From a virus, in IMG/VR virus record IMGVR_UViG_3300031673_000377, positions 1-27,700 of that record: a DNA stretch of 27,700 nucleotides. One strand, 5' to 3'. The stretch's first letter is position 1. Each line of letters starts with the position of its first letter. Positions 1 through 9,064 of the stretch are shown in pieces. Both the position numbers and the translations under genes were made by a program. The notes under the pieces are model-generated. The model ran no database searches. It was not told the origin of the DNA and worked only from the letters and a program-made list of their open reading frames with translations.

Positions 1-2
1 GG

Positions 3-398
3 TTGAATAATAAAATGGGTAGTTTCATTGATGGTTTACCATTAGATATTAACATTCGTTTTGCTAAGAAAGCAACTCAATTAAAAAATAGTGGTATCAA
101 TCAAGCTGAAATGCAAATAAACTTACTATCTGCTAATCAAGATTTAATGCCAAAAGTAAAAGGTGTTAATAGTGTAGATAAAAAAGGGCTTGAAGCTAAA
201 GCAATGAAAAAACCATTTGTTACTTATGAGGGCAATATTTATGTAAATATAGATACAAATAAGCCAGGTACTTCTTATATTAGATTTAATAATGGTAAAT
301 TTGATTCGGATGAAAACTTTACTGCATACAATGTAGCTTATAGCCCTTCATCTACAACGCAAGCTGATATTAACGAAAACAAAAAGAATTGTAACTAA
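3..398 (+). CDS. Unknown protein, probably 5'-truncated by the window edge
   Basis: The frame is open from the left edge. The first possible start is a TTG at 3-5, with an in-frame ATG at 15, so the gene probably begins upstream of the window. The visible 131 residues are polar, rich in Asn and Lys, with no signal peptide, membrane segment or motif I recognise. The stop overlaps the next start as TAATG (396-400), so it is translationally coupled to the large virion-associated gene and belongs to the same late operon. The function is unknown; a structural or packaging role is guessed from position only. Confidence 0.6.
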   Translation: MNNKMGSFIDGLPLDINIRFAKKATQLKNSGINQAEMQINLLSANQDLMPKVKGVNSVDKKGLEAKAMKKPFVTYEGNIYVNIDTNKPGTSYIRFNNGKFDSDENFTAYNVAYSPSSTTQADINENKKNCN

Positions 399-3300
399 TG
401 GCTAATTGTCCTAACAAATCTCACCCAGATTGGAAAGCTCTTGTTGAAAAACATGGAGAGAATGGTGCTTGGAAAAGGTTCATAGATAATGATTATCAAA
501 TCCCTAATGCAGATAGTAGTATTTCTGATAAAAGAAAGAAAATATCAATCAAGAAAAGTATTGATGCTATTGGAGATTTCTTTTCTTCTAAATCTACTTT
601 AGATACAATAGAAAAAAATCCTCAATTAGCTGGAGAGATTATTGATGAAATGAGAAGATTATTTCCTTGGGTTAATATCAATAAAGAGTTTATTGTTGAC
701 GAACAAGGAAATAAAGTTCAGATACCAGCAGGTAAAAAAGGAATGCATTATCGTAGTGCTTTAACCTCTGCAATAGCTTATGCAAATGATTCTTATTTAG
801 AAACAGTACCACACGAATATGCTCACGAGTATATTGATATGTACAGAAATACTCCTTTAGTTCAAAAGGCTATCGCTAAGTATGGGGAAGAAAGATTAGT
901 TACGTTGATTGGTAGAAAGTATGCAGGTCAAAAAATGTCTAATTCATTTGAAAAGTTCATTAATGAGTTTTGGAAAATGGTAAGAAGAACATTTGGCGCT
1001 CCGAGTGTTGTAGATATTTTAACTGATTCGTTTGCTAAAAATGAAGCTTTAGGTACTCCATTAGCGAGAGGTAGTGCTATCTATAATTATCAAGATATTC
1101 AAAAACCATTAACAGGTAGAGAAAATATTACTGATTATAATGAAGCTATAGAAAATTCTCAGAATGATAATGTTTCAGTTACTAACGATGAAGCAGAAGC
1201 TAAAATCTATAAAGAACTAAATAAAGAGTTTGATACAGAAGCTAATGATGATGAACAACGTGCAGGCTTTAGAAGATGGTTTGAGCAACTAAGAGATATT
1301 ACTAATTTAAAAGATAACAACGAGGGTGTTGACCAAAGTTTAGTTAAATTTATAAGCAATGTAATTTCAGATGATTCATCGTTAAGAAAAATTATAGCTA
1401 AATTAAAAGGAGAGAATATTGAGTTTACTTCTGATGAACAACAAGCTTATGATTTTCTTATTGATTTAAAGAAGTCTTATATACATAGACAAATTGTAAA
1501 CAATTCTTATTTAAATCAAGAATCGAAAAAAATTGTTGATAAACAAGTGATTGACGAAGTTCTTGACAATGAAATAGGTAGCACAACTACAAAAAGATTA
1601 GCTAACTTAAAATCAAAGAATAAAGTTGTACAATGGGCTGCAGAACAAATAAACAAACATCTATCAAAGATTACAAATACAAGGTTATGGGCTAAGTATT
1701 TGTCTGGTTCAGAAAATTCTTTATTCTCAAATATTCTTTATAAAGGATTAAATAATGGTAGGGTAGATTACTCTAATTTCTTTAATAGTTTTCAAGACTT
1801 TTTTAAAGCTAAACCACAAAGTTATTTTAATGGCTCTACATTCCATAATAAAGATGCTTCAATAAATGAGCTTGATACTCAAACAATAACGCTTGACAAG
1901 ACTATAAATGGAGATATAGATGAAACTCAAATACAACTTACAAAAAGTGAAATGTTAATGATTCACTTAATGGCCAGACAAAGTGATGGAATGAATAAGT
2001 TAAGGAAGGGAATTTATCTTAATGAAATAAAAGGTCGTGATGTAAACTTAAATAATAAGTATAAACTTACAGAATCTCAAATACAAAGCATTTCAAATCA
2101 AGTTGCTAACGATAGTGAAATACAACCATTTATTGCTGAAATGGATGAAGCTATGAATTATAGCCATACTGAAATAAATAAAGTACATACTCAATTAGAG
2201 GGTTATGATTTGAGAAAGATTGAAAATTACTTTCCAATGTTTCATGGGCCTCAAAATAAAGAGCAAAGAAAATCTAAGAATGTTATATCTGATATGCGTT
2301 CATTTAGAAAGAGAATGGGTGAAGCTGATGCTTTAAGATTGGAAGATCCATTTAAAACTTTGTCTAATCTTAAAATGAGTAACGCTTCTTATTTTGCTTA
2401 TGCTATTCCTATACACAATGCTAAAAACGCAATCAAGGCTGTTAAGGGTAAATATAAGACAAAAGATAACGCTAATTTTATAACTGAATTAGAGGGTACT
2501 ATAGATAAAATTCAGGATAGTGGTTTGCTGTTTGCTACACAAGGAGAAACCAAAACAAGCCAAATGATTAATAAGCTTCAAGGAAACTTTGCTGTTGCCT
2601 TACTTGCTAAGAATTTAGGTGTTGTATTTAAACAACAAATATCTTTAGAAACTGCTGCTACAGAAATTAATCGTAAGTACATTAGAAAGACTGGTGCAAG
2701 TTTAGGTGGACTAAACTTTATCAATCCTATTGATTTAGTGAAAAGATTATCTGTTACTGGTATTAAAGGTGGTAAAACTATGATGCCTATTGAGTGGACT
2801 CAGATTACAGAAAATGAAGGGTTTAAAGAGTTAATTAAAAATCCTTTATTCAGAGATAGACTTCAAGGTATGATATCAAGGGAAAGTGGAGAAGCTATTA
2901 TGGGGGAAATGGCTAATGAAGATAAGATTAAAGTACCTTTTATAAAAGATTCTAATGGAAACCCAATAGAGATTACTAAAAGTCGTTTAATGATGGGTAT
3001 TACAATAATGGATACGCTAACTATATTAAGGCTTTATAATGCCGTTAAACTGGAAACACAAGACAGAATGAGTGAGCCTACATTTGCTAACCTAACAAAA
3101 GAGCAAATAGAAACTCACAATATAGCTCGATTACAAGAAATTGTAGATAAAACACAACCTACTTTCGACCAAACCAATAGAACAGGAATGGCGAGAAATA
3201 GCAACCCAATATTTAGAGCATTGACAATGTTTAGTTCTGCTACACAAAAGATGCAAATGCAAATGCTTGATACTATTGTTGATTACTTTAATAACCCTAC

Positions 3301-3727
3301 CTTAGAGAATAGAAATAAAATGGGAATTAGATTTTTCCATACAGCAGTAACTACTTCTGTTATGCTTACTACAATAGATATTTTATGGTATGGATTAAGA
3401 CATGGTTGGGATGATGATGATTGGTTAGAAAATCTTCCAGAAAAATATGCTTTAGGAGCAGGTAAAACTACGCTTGGTTCTATTCATGGTTTTGGTTCTG
3501 CTTACAATGTAATGGTTTCTCAATTAGATAGTAACCCTTGGTATCAAACTATACAAGACCCTTATCACGCAGTAATACAAGAGGGTGCTGAAAGTGCCGC
3601 AAACTTAGCAAAAGGTAATTTTCTTAAAGCTACTAAGGGTGCTTTTAATACTTCTATGAAAATTGTTGGTGCTCCAATAGTTCCGGTTAATAATACTTTA
3701 GGAATAATTGAAACTCTAACTGATTAA
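398..3727 (+). CDS. Large virion-associated (polyvalent-type) protein with zincin HExxH motif
   Basis: A 1109-residue protein that starts in a TAATG overlap with the previous gene. The N-terminus has a short motif (about residues 1-38, with Pro-Asp-Trp-Lys and Gly-Glu-Asn-Gly-Ala) that I associate with very large multidomain phage proteins. Residues 139-143 read HEYAH, the HExxH zinc-binding signature of zincin metallopeptidases; a Glu in the helix near 165 could be the third ligand. The long middle is helical and charged. Near residues 980-1000 there is one hydrophobic segment (TSVMLTTIDILWYGL) followed by an acidic DDDDW patch. I infer an internal virion or ejection-type protein of the kind called large polyvalent proteins, with an N-terminal peptidase domain. 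It sits directly upstream of the tail/fibre genes. The ORF and the motif are certain; substrate and location are inferred. Confidence 0.6.
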   Translation: MANCPNKSHPDWKALVEKHGENGAWKRFIDNDYQIPNADSSISDKRKKISIKKSIDAIGDFFSSKSTLDTIEKNPQLAGEIIDEMRRLFPWVNINKEFIVDEQGNKVQIPAGKKGMHYRSALTSAIAYANDSYLETVPHEYAHEYIDMYRNTPLVQKAIAKYGEERLVTLIGRKYAGQKMSNSFEKFINEFWKMVRRTFGAPSVVDILTDSFAKNEALGTPLARGSAIYNYQDIQKPLTGRENITDYNEAIENSQNDNVSVTNDEAEAKIYKELNKEFDTEANDDEQRAGFRRWFEQLRDITNLKDNNEGVDQSLVKFISNVISDDSSLRKIIAKLKGENIEFTSDEQQAYDFLIDLKKSYIHRQIVNNSYLNQESKKIVDKQVIDEVLDNEIGSTTTKRLANLKSKNKVVQWAAEQINKHLSKITNTRLWAKYLSGSENSLFSNILYKGLNNGRVDYSNFFNSFQDFFKAKPQSYFNGSTFHNKDASINELDTQTITLDKTINGDIDETQIQLTKSEMLMIHLMARQSDGMNKLRKGIYLNEIKGRDVNLNNKYKLTESQIQSISNQVANDSEIQPFIAEMDEAMNYSHTEINKVHTQLEGYDLRKIENYFPMFHGPQNKEQRKSKNVISDMRSFRKRMGEADALRLEDPFKTLSNLKMSNASYFAYAIPIHNAKNAIKAVKGKYKTKDNANFITELEGTIDKIQDSGLLFATQGETKTSQMINKLQGNFAVALLAKNLGVVFKQQISLETAATEINRKYIRKTGASLGGLNFINPIDLVKRLSVTGIKGGKTMMPIEWTQITENEGFKELIKNPLFRDRLQGMISRESGEAIMGEMANEDKIKVPFIKDSNGNPIEITKSRLMMGITIMDTLTILRLYNAVKLETQDRMSEPTFANLTKEQIETHNIARLQEIVDKTQPTFDQTNRTGMARNSNPIFRALTMFSSATQKMQMQMLDTIVDYFNNPTLENRNKMGIRFFHTAVTTSVMLTTIDILWYGLRHGWDDDDWLENLPEKYALGAGKTTLGSIHGFGSAYNVMVSQLDSNPWYQTIQDPYHAVIQEGAESAANLAKGNFLKATKGAFNTSMKIVGAPIVPVNNTLGIIETLTD

Positions 3728-3767
3728 TTATTATGATTATATATTTATAAATACTATTTTTGTTATT

Positions 3768-4673
3768 ATGGTTTTAAATTCAGATTTTGAAATATGTCAA
3801 GTAGACTGTGAAACGTTTAATTTTTTAGATACTACTTGCTTTCATAAGTATTCAAATCCCTACTTGTGTACTGATGGATATAATATTCCTAATGGAGTTG
3901 ATGTAAATGATTTAGGAATTCCTTTGTTTAATTGGATTTTACCTAATGGAAATACTTATCAAGATATTGATTTAGGTTATCAAGTAGGAACTAAAGCAAG
4001 AGGAAATTTTTCTTTAGATTCTGGTACAAATGGAATATCAAGAGTTAAAGTTGGTGGTGTTGTTATTGGTCTTGCTATATTTGATACAGATGTAGATACT
4101 ACAGTAAGTAGCCTTATAACACTAATAAATGCTAATTCAGAAACTTCAAGATGGCAAGCTTTTCAATTGCCTGGTGCGGCCAATAATGAATTAACAGTTG
4201 AGTGTCTTGATTATGGTGTTATAAACAATAATAAGCAAATCACTTTTGATTCGTTAAGTGGAGATTTAGTTTTTGGTTTTACTTCTGATCTAACTTCTGG
4301 TGCTAATGGTTTTACTGATACTTATTGTTTTGGTATGGCTGAGATAACAGAAGTTGACTGTCTTGAATATGAAATTCCTACGGGAATACATAAAGTTACT
4401 TATAGAATAATCGATAACCTTGATACTGAGATAAGCAGAGTAACTAAATATGTTTTAGTTGATTACTCTATTCGTAACGCAATTAAAGAGTGGGTTTTAT
4501 TAACAACACAAGATAGTTGTAGTTGTTCTGATAAGATAGATGAAAGAGTTGCTGAATTGAGATTAATGCACGAGAAAATAAAGGTTCAATTTGATTGTAA
4601 AATGTTTGAGTGTGCTCAAAAAACAATTGAAAAGACTATTAAATATATGAATAATATTTGTTTAGATTGTTAA
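3768..4673 (+). CDS. Cys-rich putative tail protein
   Basis: A 301-residue protein with Cys clustered at both ends: the first 35 residues (CQVDC, TTCF, YLC) and the last 60 (SCSCS, FDCKMFECAQ, ICLDC). The middle is beta-rich with many Gly, Asn, Thr and Asp residues, like a fibre or tail-surface protein. There is no signal peptide or membrane segment. It is the first of four neighbouring genes sharing unusual Cys content, with only 3 nt before the next gene. The 40-nt gap upstream contains TATTTTTG (3755-3762), which fits the Bacteroidota -7 box TAnnTTTG, but I see no matching -33 box. I do not recognise the family; a tail role is inferred from neighbours and composition. Confidence 0.5.
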   Translation: MVLNSDFEICQVDCETFNFLDTTCFHKYSNPYLCTDGYNIPNGVDVNDLGIPLFNWILPNGNTYQDIDLGYQVGTKARGNFSLDSGTNGISRVKVGGVVIGLAIFDTDVDTTVSSLITLINANSETSRWQAFQLPGAANNELTVECLDYGVINNNKQITFDSLSGDLVFGFTSDLTSGANGFTDTYCFGMAEITEVDCLEYEIPTGIHKVTYRIIDNLDTEISRVTKYVLVDYSIRNAIKEWVLLTTQDSCSCSDKIDERVAELRLMHEKIKVQFDCKMFECAQKTIEKTIKYMNNICLDC

Positions 4674-4676
4674 AAA

Positions 4677-5246
4677 ATGGCAGCACCATCTACTACAGCT
4701 GAAGGGCAATTTAAAATAGATACTCAAAGGTATCTTAAAGGTATAGATTGTTGTACTGCTATTGAGTATGGTTCATACTATACTCAAAACTTCCTTATAC
4801 CAAATCAACCATATATTACTACAATAGAACTTTTTAAAGAAGATTGTTGTGGTAGAAGAACTTGTTTAGGGATTAGAACTGATATACCTGGAACAACAAC
4901 TCAAATATTTAGTAACTTATTAGGTGATGGAAAATATGTTTTAGTTGTTTCTTTTTATGATGCTGCTCTTGATGTAATATACACTACTGAAATATGTGCT
5001 GATTTAGATTGTTGTGATAAGAAAAGGATTTCTTTAGCTGATAGTATAGCTTGTAAAATGGCTTCAATATCTTGTACAATATGTAAATATTCTTCTGTTG
5101 GTAGAAATATAAAAACATTAAAGAAAAACTACTTAAAACTAAGTAACTTTTTATACGTATTAAATAGTTGTGGTTGTGCTGGAAAGATACCTTTGACTTG
5201 TCAAGAGGTTGAATTAATCAAATGTAAATTTAAAAAAATAAAATAA
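4677..5246 (+). CDS. Cys-rich small putative tail protein
   Basis: A 189-residue protein with 16 or so Cys residues, including three CC pairs (GIDCC, EDCCGRR, LDCCDKK) and a C-terminal cluster (ISCTICKY, NSCGCAGK, LTCQEVELIKC). The first two thirds look beta-rich and the last third helical and basic. It starts three bases after the previous stop, with only AAAA before the ATG and no Shine-Dalgarno sequence. So many Cys residues in a protein without a signal peptide suggest metal coordination or disulfide cross-linking after release from the cell. The family is not recognised. Confidence 0.5.
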   Translation: MAAPSTTAEGQFKIDTQRYLKGIDCCTAIEYGSYYTQNFLIPNQPYITTIELFKEDCCGRRTCLGIRTDIPGTTTQIFSNLLGDGKYVLVVSFYDAALDVIYTTEICADLDCCDKKRISLADSIACKMASISCTICKYSSVGRNIKTLKKNYLKLSNFLYVLNSCGCAGKIPLTCQEVELIKCKFKKIK

Positions 5247-5247
5247 G

Positions 5248-5877
5248 ATGTGTGATTGTACTAAAAAATGTGGATGTGAAGACAAGATATTTTCAAGTGG
5301 TGTAAACTATGATGGTGCAGCAGTACCTTGTTTAGATTTAGCTGGAAATATTATTCCTCCTTATACTGGACTTAATGACTTGTTAGAGTTAATGGCACAA
5401 AAGCTTTGTGAGCTTAATTCAAGAGTTGCATCTTTTATAAATTCGTATATAGAAGTATTAACTGCTATTGATCTTGGTGTTGGTGATGCTAATTGGAATG
5501 GAGATAATTCTTGGTTTATACCAACAGCATACAGCACATTAACATATACTAATAATAGTGGTATTCAAAAATCTTTTTTTATTCAAGTAAACTATTCAAA
5601 TGGTAAAAATGATATTGCGGTTGGTACTTATGGTTTATCTGATGTAGATTCGGGATTGTTTTTAAATAGTGATTTATTGAATCCTATTTATGATGTTTCT
5701 TCTAAGATTAAAATTAATGATGGTGGTGTTCCAACTTTATATCAAATAAATCAAAATAACACTTATTTTAAAAAAGTAACTCTATCAGATGGAGAGGGTG
5801 TAACCGTTCAGTTTAAAACTAAGTCAATTGGTACAGGACATTTGCAAAAGGCTCAGATGTTTGTTAAAGAATTATAA
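5248..5877 (+). CDS. Putative tail/fibre protein with N-terminal Cys module
   Basis: A 209-residue protein. The first 12 residues hold four Cys (MCDCTKKCGCED). Residues 16-60 form a module (SSGVNYDGAAVPC, then a helix ending QKLCELNSRV) that resembles residues 20-75 of the next gene (DDVKYVGSSLVC, then a helix with ATVICALLN), so the two share an N-terminal module. The rest is beta-rich (Asn/Ser/Thr/Tyr/Gly), typical of a fibre or receptor-contact domain. It begins 1 nt after the upstream stop. I infer that it is anchored to the tail through the shared Cys module. Confidence 0.5.
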   Translation: MCDCTKKCGCEDKIFSSGVNYDGAAVPCLDLAGNIIPPYTGLNDLLELMAQKLCELNSRVASFINSYIEVLTAIDLGVGDANWNGDNSWFIPTAYSTLTYTNNSGIQKSFFIQVNYSNGKNDIAVGTYGLSDVDSGLFLNSDLLNPIYDVSSKIKINDGGVPTLYQINQNNTYFKKVTLSDGEGVTVQFKTKSIGTGHLQKAQMFVKEL

Positions 5878-5895
5878 AATTAAAAATTAAAAATT

Positions 5896-7089
5896 ATGAG
5901 TTGTTCAAGTTGTGGTACCTCAGCATGTAGCTGTACAAGTAAGTCTCCTTGTGGGATAATTATATCAGATGATGTAAAATACGTTGGTAGTTCATTAGTT
6001 TGTGGACCTTCAGATACACCAGTTATAACAGAAAACCAAAATGGAACGCAAGTTTTATATCAGTTAGCTACTGTTATATGTGCGTTATTAAATGCTGATG
6101 TTACATTGCAAAATAATATTGATGCAATAATTCAAGGTCATGCAATAGAAGATGAAGGTATAGCTTTACCTCAACAAAACATTATAAACTTTATTGGTGA
6201 TGGTGTAACCGTAACAGATTCGGGTGGAAAAACAGTTGTTGATATTCCAGCTATTGCAGGTGCGGTTGGACCACAAGGTTTATCTTTTAGATATGGTGCT
6301 GGTGTTCCTTCTCCTGCTCTTGGTAGTGATGGAGATACTTATGTAGATTTAGCTACTTTAGATTTATATACTAAAGCAGGTGGTGTTTGGACTAATACTG
6401 GATTAAATTTAAAAGGTTCTACAGGTGCACCAGGTACAAATGGTACAAATGGAACTAATGGAACTAATGGTGTTGATGGATTGAATTTCTATCAAGGAAT
6501 TGGTATTCCTTCTGCATTATTAGGCGTTGATAATGAAAGCTATTTAGATAGTGCTTCTGGTGATTTATATAAGAAAAGTGCAGGTGTTTGGGGTGTTACA
6601 GGAAATGTTTATACTGGCGCTCTTGTTGGAATATCTTATTTATTTAATGCTCAAAAAACAATAGAACAATTTATAGATGTTGGAGTTATTCTTGATTTTC
6701 AAGCAGAATTTTCTGATGATATTTCTGTTGGAAGATTTGATTATGGTAATAATTGGATAACTGATGTTTGGACTGCTGATCAGATACTAACAGATATTTC
6801 TTTTGGATATATTCTAAATTTTGAAGTTACTGGTGATGAAAATGCTGGTGCAGGTATTAGAACTTTAGATATTATATTAAAAAAGAATGGTGTAGCATTT
6901 GATACTAATTCTATTGATGTTGCAGGTAAAACTACTGGCGAACTTATTAATATAAGTTATAATTCAGTTGGTGCTGCTTATGCTTTAAGTGATATAGTAA
7001 CAATGGAAGTTTCTTATAGTATATCAATACCAAATACTTTTGCTGCTAAAATGTTGACTAATTCAATATTTTTCAATACACAACTTTAA
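5896..7089 (+). CDS. Collagen-like tail fibre protein
   Basis: A 397-residue protein. The N-terminus is a Cys-rich knot (six Cys in the first 19 residues) followed by the module shared with the upstream gene. The middle contains two copies of a short domain (pattern G-x-G-x-PS-x-LG-x-D, then Y-x-D, LY-x-K, GVW, TG), at about residues 130-170 and 200-240. Between them lies a collagen-like Gly-X-Y stretch starting near residue 175 (GSTGAPG then GTN repeats). The C-terminal 150 residues are beta-rich with FDYGNNW and could be the receptor-binding head. Collagen-like repeats form triple helices in phage fibres, so a trimeric tail or host-contact fibre is likely. The upstream spacer repeats AATTAAA-type heptamers just before ATG. 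Confidence 0.65.
   Translation: MSCSSCGTSACSCTSKSPCGIIISDDVKYVGSSLVCGPSDTPVITENQNGTQVLYQLATVICALLNADVTLQNNIDAIIQGHAIEDEGIALPQQNIINFIGDGVTVTDSGGKTVVDIPAIAGAVGPQGLSFRYGAGVPSPALGSDGDTYVDLATLDLYTKAGGVWTNTGLNLKGSTGAPGTNGTNGTNGTNGVDGLNFYQGIGIPSALLGVDNESYLDSASGDLYKKSAGVWGVTGNVYTGALVGISYLFNAQKTIEQFIDVGVILDFQAEFSDDISVGRFDYGNNWITDVWTADQILTDISFGYILNFEVTGDENAGAGIRTLDIILKKNGVAFDTNSIDVAGKTTGELINISYNSVGAAYALSDIVTMEVSYSISIPNTFAAKMLTNSIFFNTQL
6433..6468 (+). repeat. 9-bp coding repeat in the collagen-like region
   Basis: Four consecutive 9-bp units (two GGTACAAAT, two GGAACTAAT), each coding Gly-Thr-Asn, inside the collagen-like part of the fibre gene. Nearly identical units could expand or contract by slippage without breaking the frame, changing fibre length. 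Confidence 0.8.
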
Positions 7090-7143
7090 AAAGTAAATAA
7101 TAATCTCTAATTTAGTGCATTATTAATTTATATAAAATATACC

Positions 7144-7650
7144 ATGGAAAAAGAAAAAGAAGCTACTAAGGATGTAGCGAAAGAAAAGAAAGACAACTTA
7201 GTTAGTATTGCTGACTGTTATGCTTTAAATCAAGCTATTTATGATTTATCAGCAAGTTGTCCTACAATGAAAGGTAAAATTGTGTTTGCTCTTGCTAAAA
7301 ACGAGGGTAAATTAGAGTCAGTTTTAAAGAAAGCTGATAAAAAACAGACTGAAATCATTAACAAATATGTTAAGATTGACAAGAATGGAGATTATGTTTT
7401 AACCAAACCTACTGATGAAGAAATTGGAAAAGGTGCAAGACCAGAGTACATTTATAAAAGTAAAGAGGGTAAAGCTGCTGCTGAAAAAGAGATCAAAGCA
7501 TATTTTGAAAGTGAAGTAGAGGTTGATTTCCATAAGATATGGATGAATGATTTTGAAAACTTAGACATTTCTCCGGCAAGGAATACCCGAATAGGATTAT
7601 TCATAGAGTATTTAGTAACCGAAATAAGAGATTTGCGAGCTATGAATTAA
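7144..7650 (+). CDS. Unknown phage protein, charged and helical
   Basis: A 168-residue protein rich in Lys and Glu. It has a disordered N-terminal 18 residues (EKEKEATKDVAKEKK) and a helical body with a short YVKIDKNGDYVL hairpin near residue 75. The C-terminal half is acidic with an FHKIWMNDFENLDISP segment. Size and layout are loosely like the DUF1617-type accessory proteins of other phages, but similarity is weak and I would not assign it. It follows the collagen-like fibre after a 54-nt AT-rich gap and is followed by an intrinsic terminator, so it closes a transcription unit. Confidence 0.5.
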   Translation: MEKEKEATKDVAKEKKDNLVSIADCYALNQAIYDLSASCPTMKGKIVFALAKNEGKLESVLKKADKKQTEIINKYVKIDKNGDYVLTKPTDEEIGKGARPEYIYKSKEGKAAAEKEIKAYFESEVEVDFHKIWMNDFENLDISPARNTRIGLFIEYLVTEIRDLRAMN

Positions 7651-7679
7651 GATGTTAAAAAACAAACTATAAAGACAAG

Positions 7680-7720
7680 ACCTTTTCGTTTACATTAGTA
7701 GATGGAAAGGTTTTTATTTT
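7680..7720 (+). terminator. Intrinsic terminator after the first late block
   Basis: Stem ACCTTTTC (7680-7687) pairs with GGAAAGGT (7704-7711), 8 bp including one T-G pair, with a 16-nt loop. It is followed on the + strand by TTTTATTTT up to 7720. It lies in the 90-nt gap between the 168-residue gene and the DUF5675-like gene; no other gene is visible in this gap. Confidence 0.65.
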
Positions 7721-7740
7721 ATGACTAATTGTAATAGAAA

Positions 7741-8220
7741 ATGGAAATAGTTGTTAAAAGATTTGCAGACAATACTAAAGCTTCAATGAGTTTGTTCTAT
7801 ATTAATGGAATATGGGAAACTTTTGGTATTGAGGATGAGGAAAGAGCTATTAAAGTTAGTGGTGAAACAAGAATCCCTAATGGTATTTATAAAATAGCTT
7901 TAAGATCTGAAGGTGGTTTTCATGAAAGATATAAGGCCAAATATGGTGATATGCATAAAGGAATGCTTTGTATTTATAATGAAAAAAATTGGAAGATTGT
8001 AAAGGATGGAATGGAATTTCAGTATATTTTAATACATACTGGAAATACAGAAAAACATACTGCCGGCTGTTTACTTTTAAATGATGCTGTAAGTGGTAAA
8101 ACTTTTTCTGGAAGTTCAAGCGTTGATGCTTATAAAAGAGTTTATCCTAAGATAGCTGATGCTATTTTAAAAGGTGAAAACGTAACTATTGAATACATAG
8201 ATATTGAAGAAGGAAAATAA
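7741..8220 (+). CDS. DUF5675 / L,D-transpeptidase-like protein
   Basis: A 159-residue protein whose second half carries IHTGN (His99) and TAGCLLL (Cys110). This His-then-Cys pattern, with the upstream TRIPNGIYKI element near residues 43-52, is typical of the DUF5675 family, which resembles the YkuD L,D-transpeptidase fold. Such proteins in phages are thought to act on cell-wall peptides, either as a lysis factor or as a tail-associated wall enzyme; neither is proven for this family. There is no signal peptide, so export would need a holin or virion packaging. It is the first gene after the terminator near 7700 and begins the second late block. Confidence 0.65.
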   Translation: MEIVVKRFADNTKASMSLFYINGIWETFGIEDEERAIKVSGETRIPNGIYKIALRSEGGFHERYKAKYGDMHKGMLCIYNEKNWKIVKDGMEFQYILIHTGNTEKHTAGCLLLNDAVSGKTFSGSSSVDAYKRVYPKIADAILKGENVTIEYIDIEEGK

Positions 8221-8239
8221 TTAAATAAAATTCATTAAA

Positions 8240-9064
8240 ATGGCAAAATTATCAGATAAAATAAAACAAAGCTCAGTATCAGACAGAATACGAGTAGCAA
8301 TTCTTGCAGAGTTAGAAAATATTGCGGCAGGTGGAAGTACTACTGGTTTAGCAACAGAAGCTACAGCTTTAAACATTTTAAATGCTATTGTAGCTTCAGG
8401 TCAAGATATTGAAGTTTTATTGGTAAGAGATACTGGAGACAGTGATAAAGTATTACAACAAATTACAGATTATATAAATAATACAACTGTATATAAAGAT
8501 GTAAATGGAAACATTGTGGTTCCTGTTGGTCCATTAGAATATTTAGATCCTTCTGCAGTATTGAATTTAATACTTACACAATTACAAGTATTAAATGCAG
8601 GTGGACAATTATTAACAGAAGCTACATTTGTTGCAGAGGATTTTGCAACAGAGACTACCTTAAAAGCAGTAGAAGTTTTAACTACTTCTGCAAATGCTTT
8701 ACTTACTCTAATGACCAGTGATCTTGCAGGAATTAACACAGAAATACAATTAACTAATATTGAACTTAGCAACATTAAAGTAGACACAGGTAATATAGCA
8801 ACAGATACGTCTACTTTAGCTACACCTGTTACAGCATTACCAGTAGCTATGTTAAGAGTAAACGTTGCAGGCGCAGGCTCTATAACACCTGGAAAAAGAA
8901 GAGTTTCTTTCTTTAATGCTGGAAATACAGATGCGCAAGTAGCTGGAGCAGTTCTTGAAAGAGGAGAAACAGTTACATTTTCAGCGGATGGTTTAAGAGA
9001 TACTTTAGCAGGAATTATTTATGATTCTTTAACAAGTGAATTATTAATTACAACAGTAGGATAA
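8240..9064 (+). CDS. Putative tail/appendage protein with helical repeats
   Basis: A 274-residue protein, rich in Ala, Thr, Leu and Asp. Residues 30-190 contain repeated amphipathic segments of the type ATEATALNILNAIV, TEATFVAEDFATETTLKAV and TGNIATDTSTLA, as seen in trimeric fibre shafts. The C-terminal 70 residues form a compact beta domain (GSITPGKRRVSFFNAGNTDA onward) that looks like an appendage or adaptor. It ends in a TAATG overlap with the large fibre gene, so the two are co-translated. I infer an adaptor or short fibre; the family is not named. Confidence 0.5.
   Translation: MAKLSDKIKQSSVSDRIRVAILAELENIAAGGSTTGLATEATALNILNAIVASGQDIEVLLVRDTGDSDKVLQQITDYINNTTVYKDVNGNIVVPVGPLEYLDPSAVLNLILTQLQVLNAGGQLLTEATFVAEDFATETTLKAVEVLTTSANALLTLMTSDLAGINTEIQLTNIELSNIKVDTGNIATDTSTLATPVTALPVAMLRVNVAGAGSITPGKRRVSFFNAGNTDAQVAGAVLERGETVTFSADGLRDTLAGIIYDSLTSELLITTVG

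Noticed and set aside
3755-3762. TATTTTTG matching the Bacteroidota -7 promoter box TAnnTTTG.
   Set aside because: There is no TTTG -33 box at the right distance, and the ATG only 5 nt downstream would make a nearly leaderless transcript. AT-rich DNA gives such matches often.
7877-8119. An 80-residue - strand open frame opposite the DUF5675-like gene.
   Set aside because: It is an antisense shadow rich in His, Tyr and Phe, and the sense frame has a recognised family.
8470-8787. A 105-residue - strand open frame within the appendage gene.
   Set aside because: It is an antisense shadow; all neighbours here are on the + strand and the sense gene is well formed.
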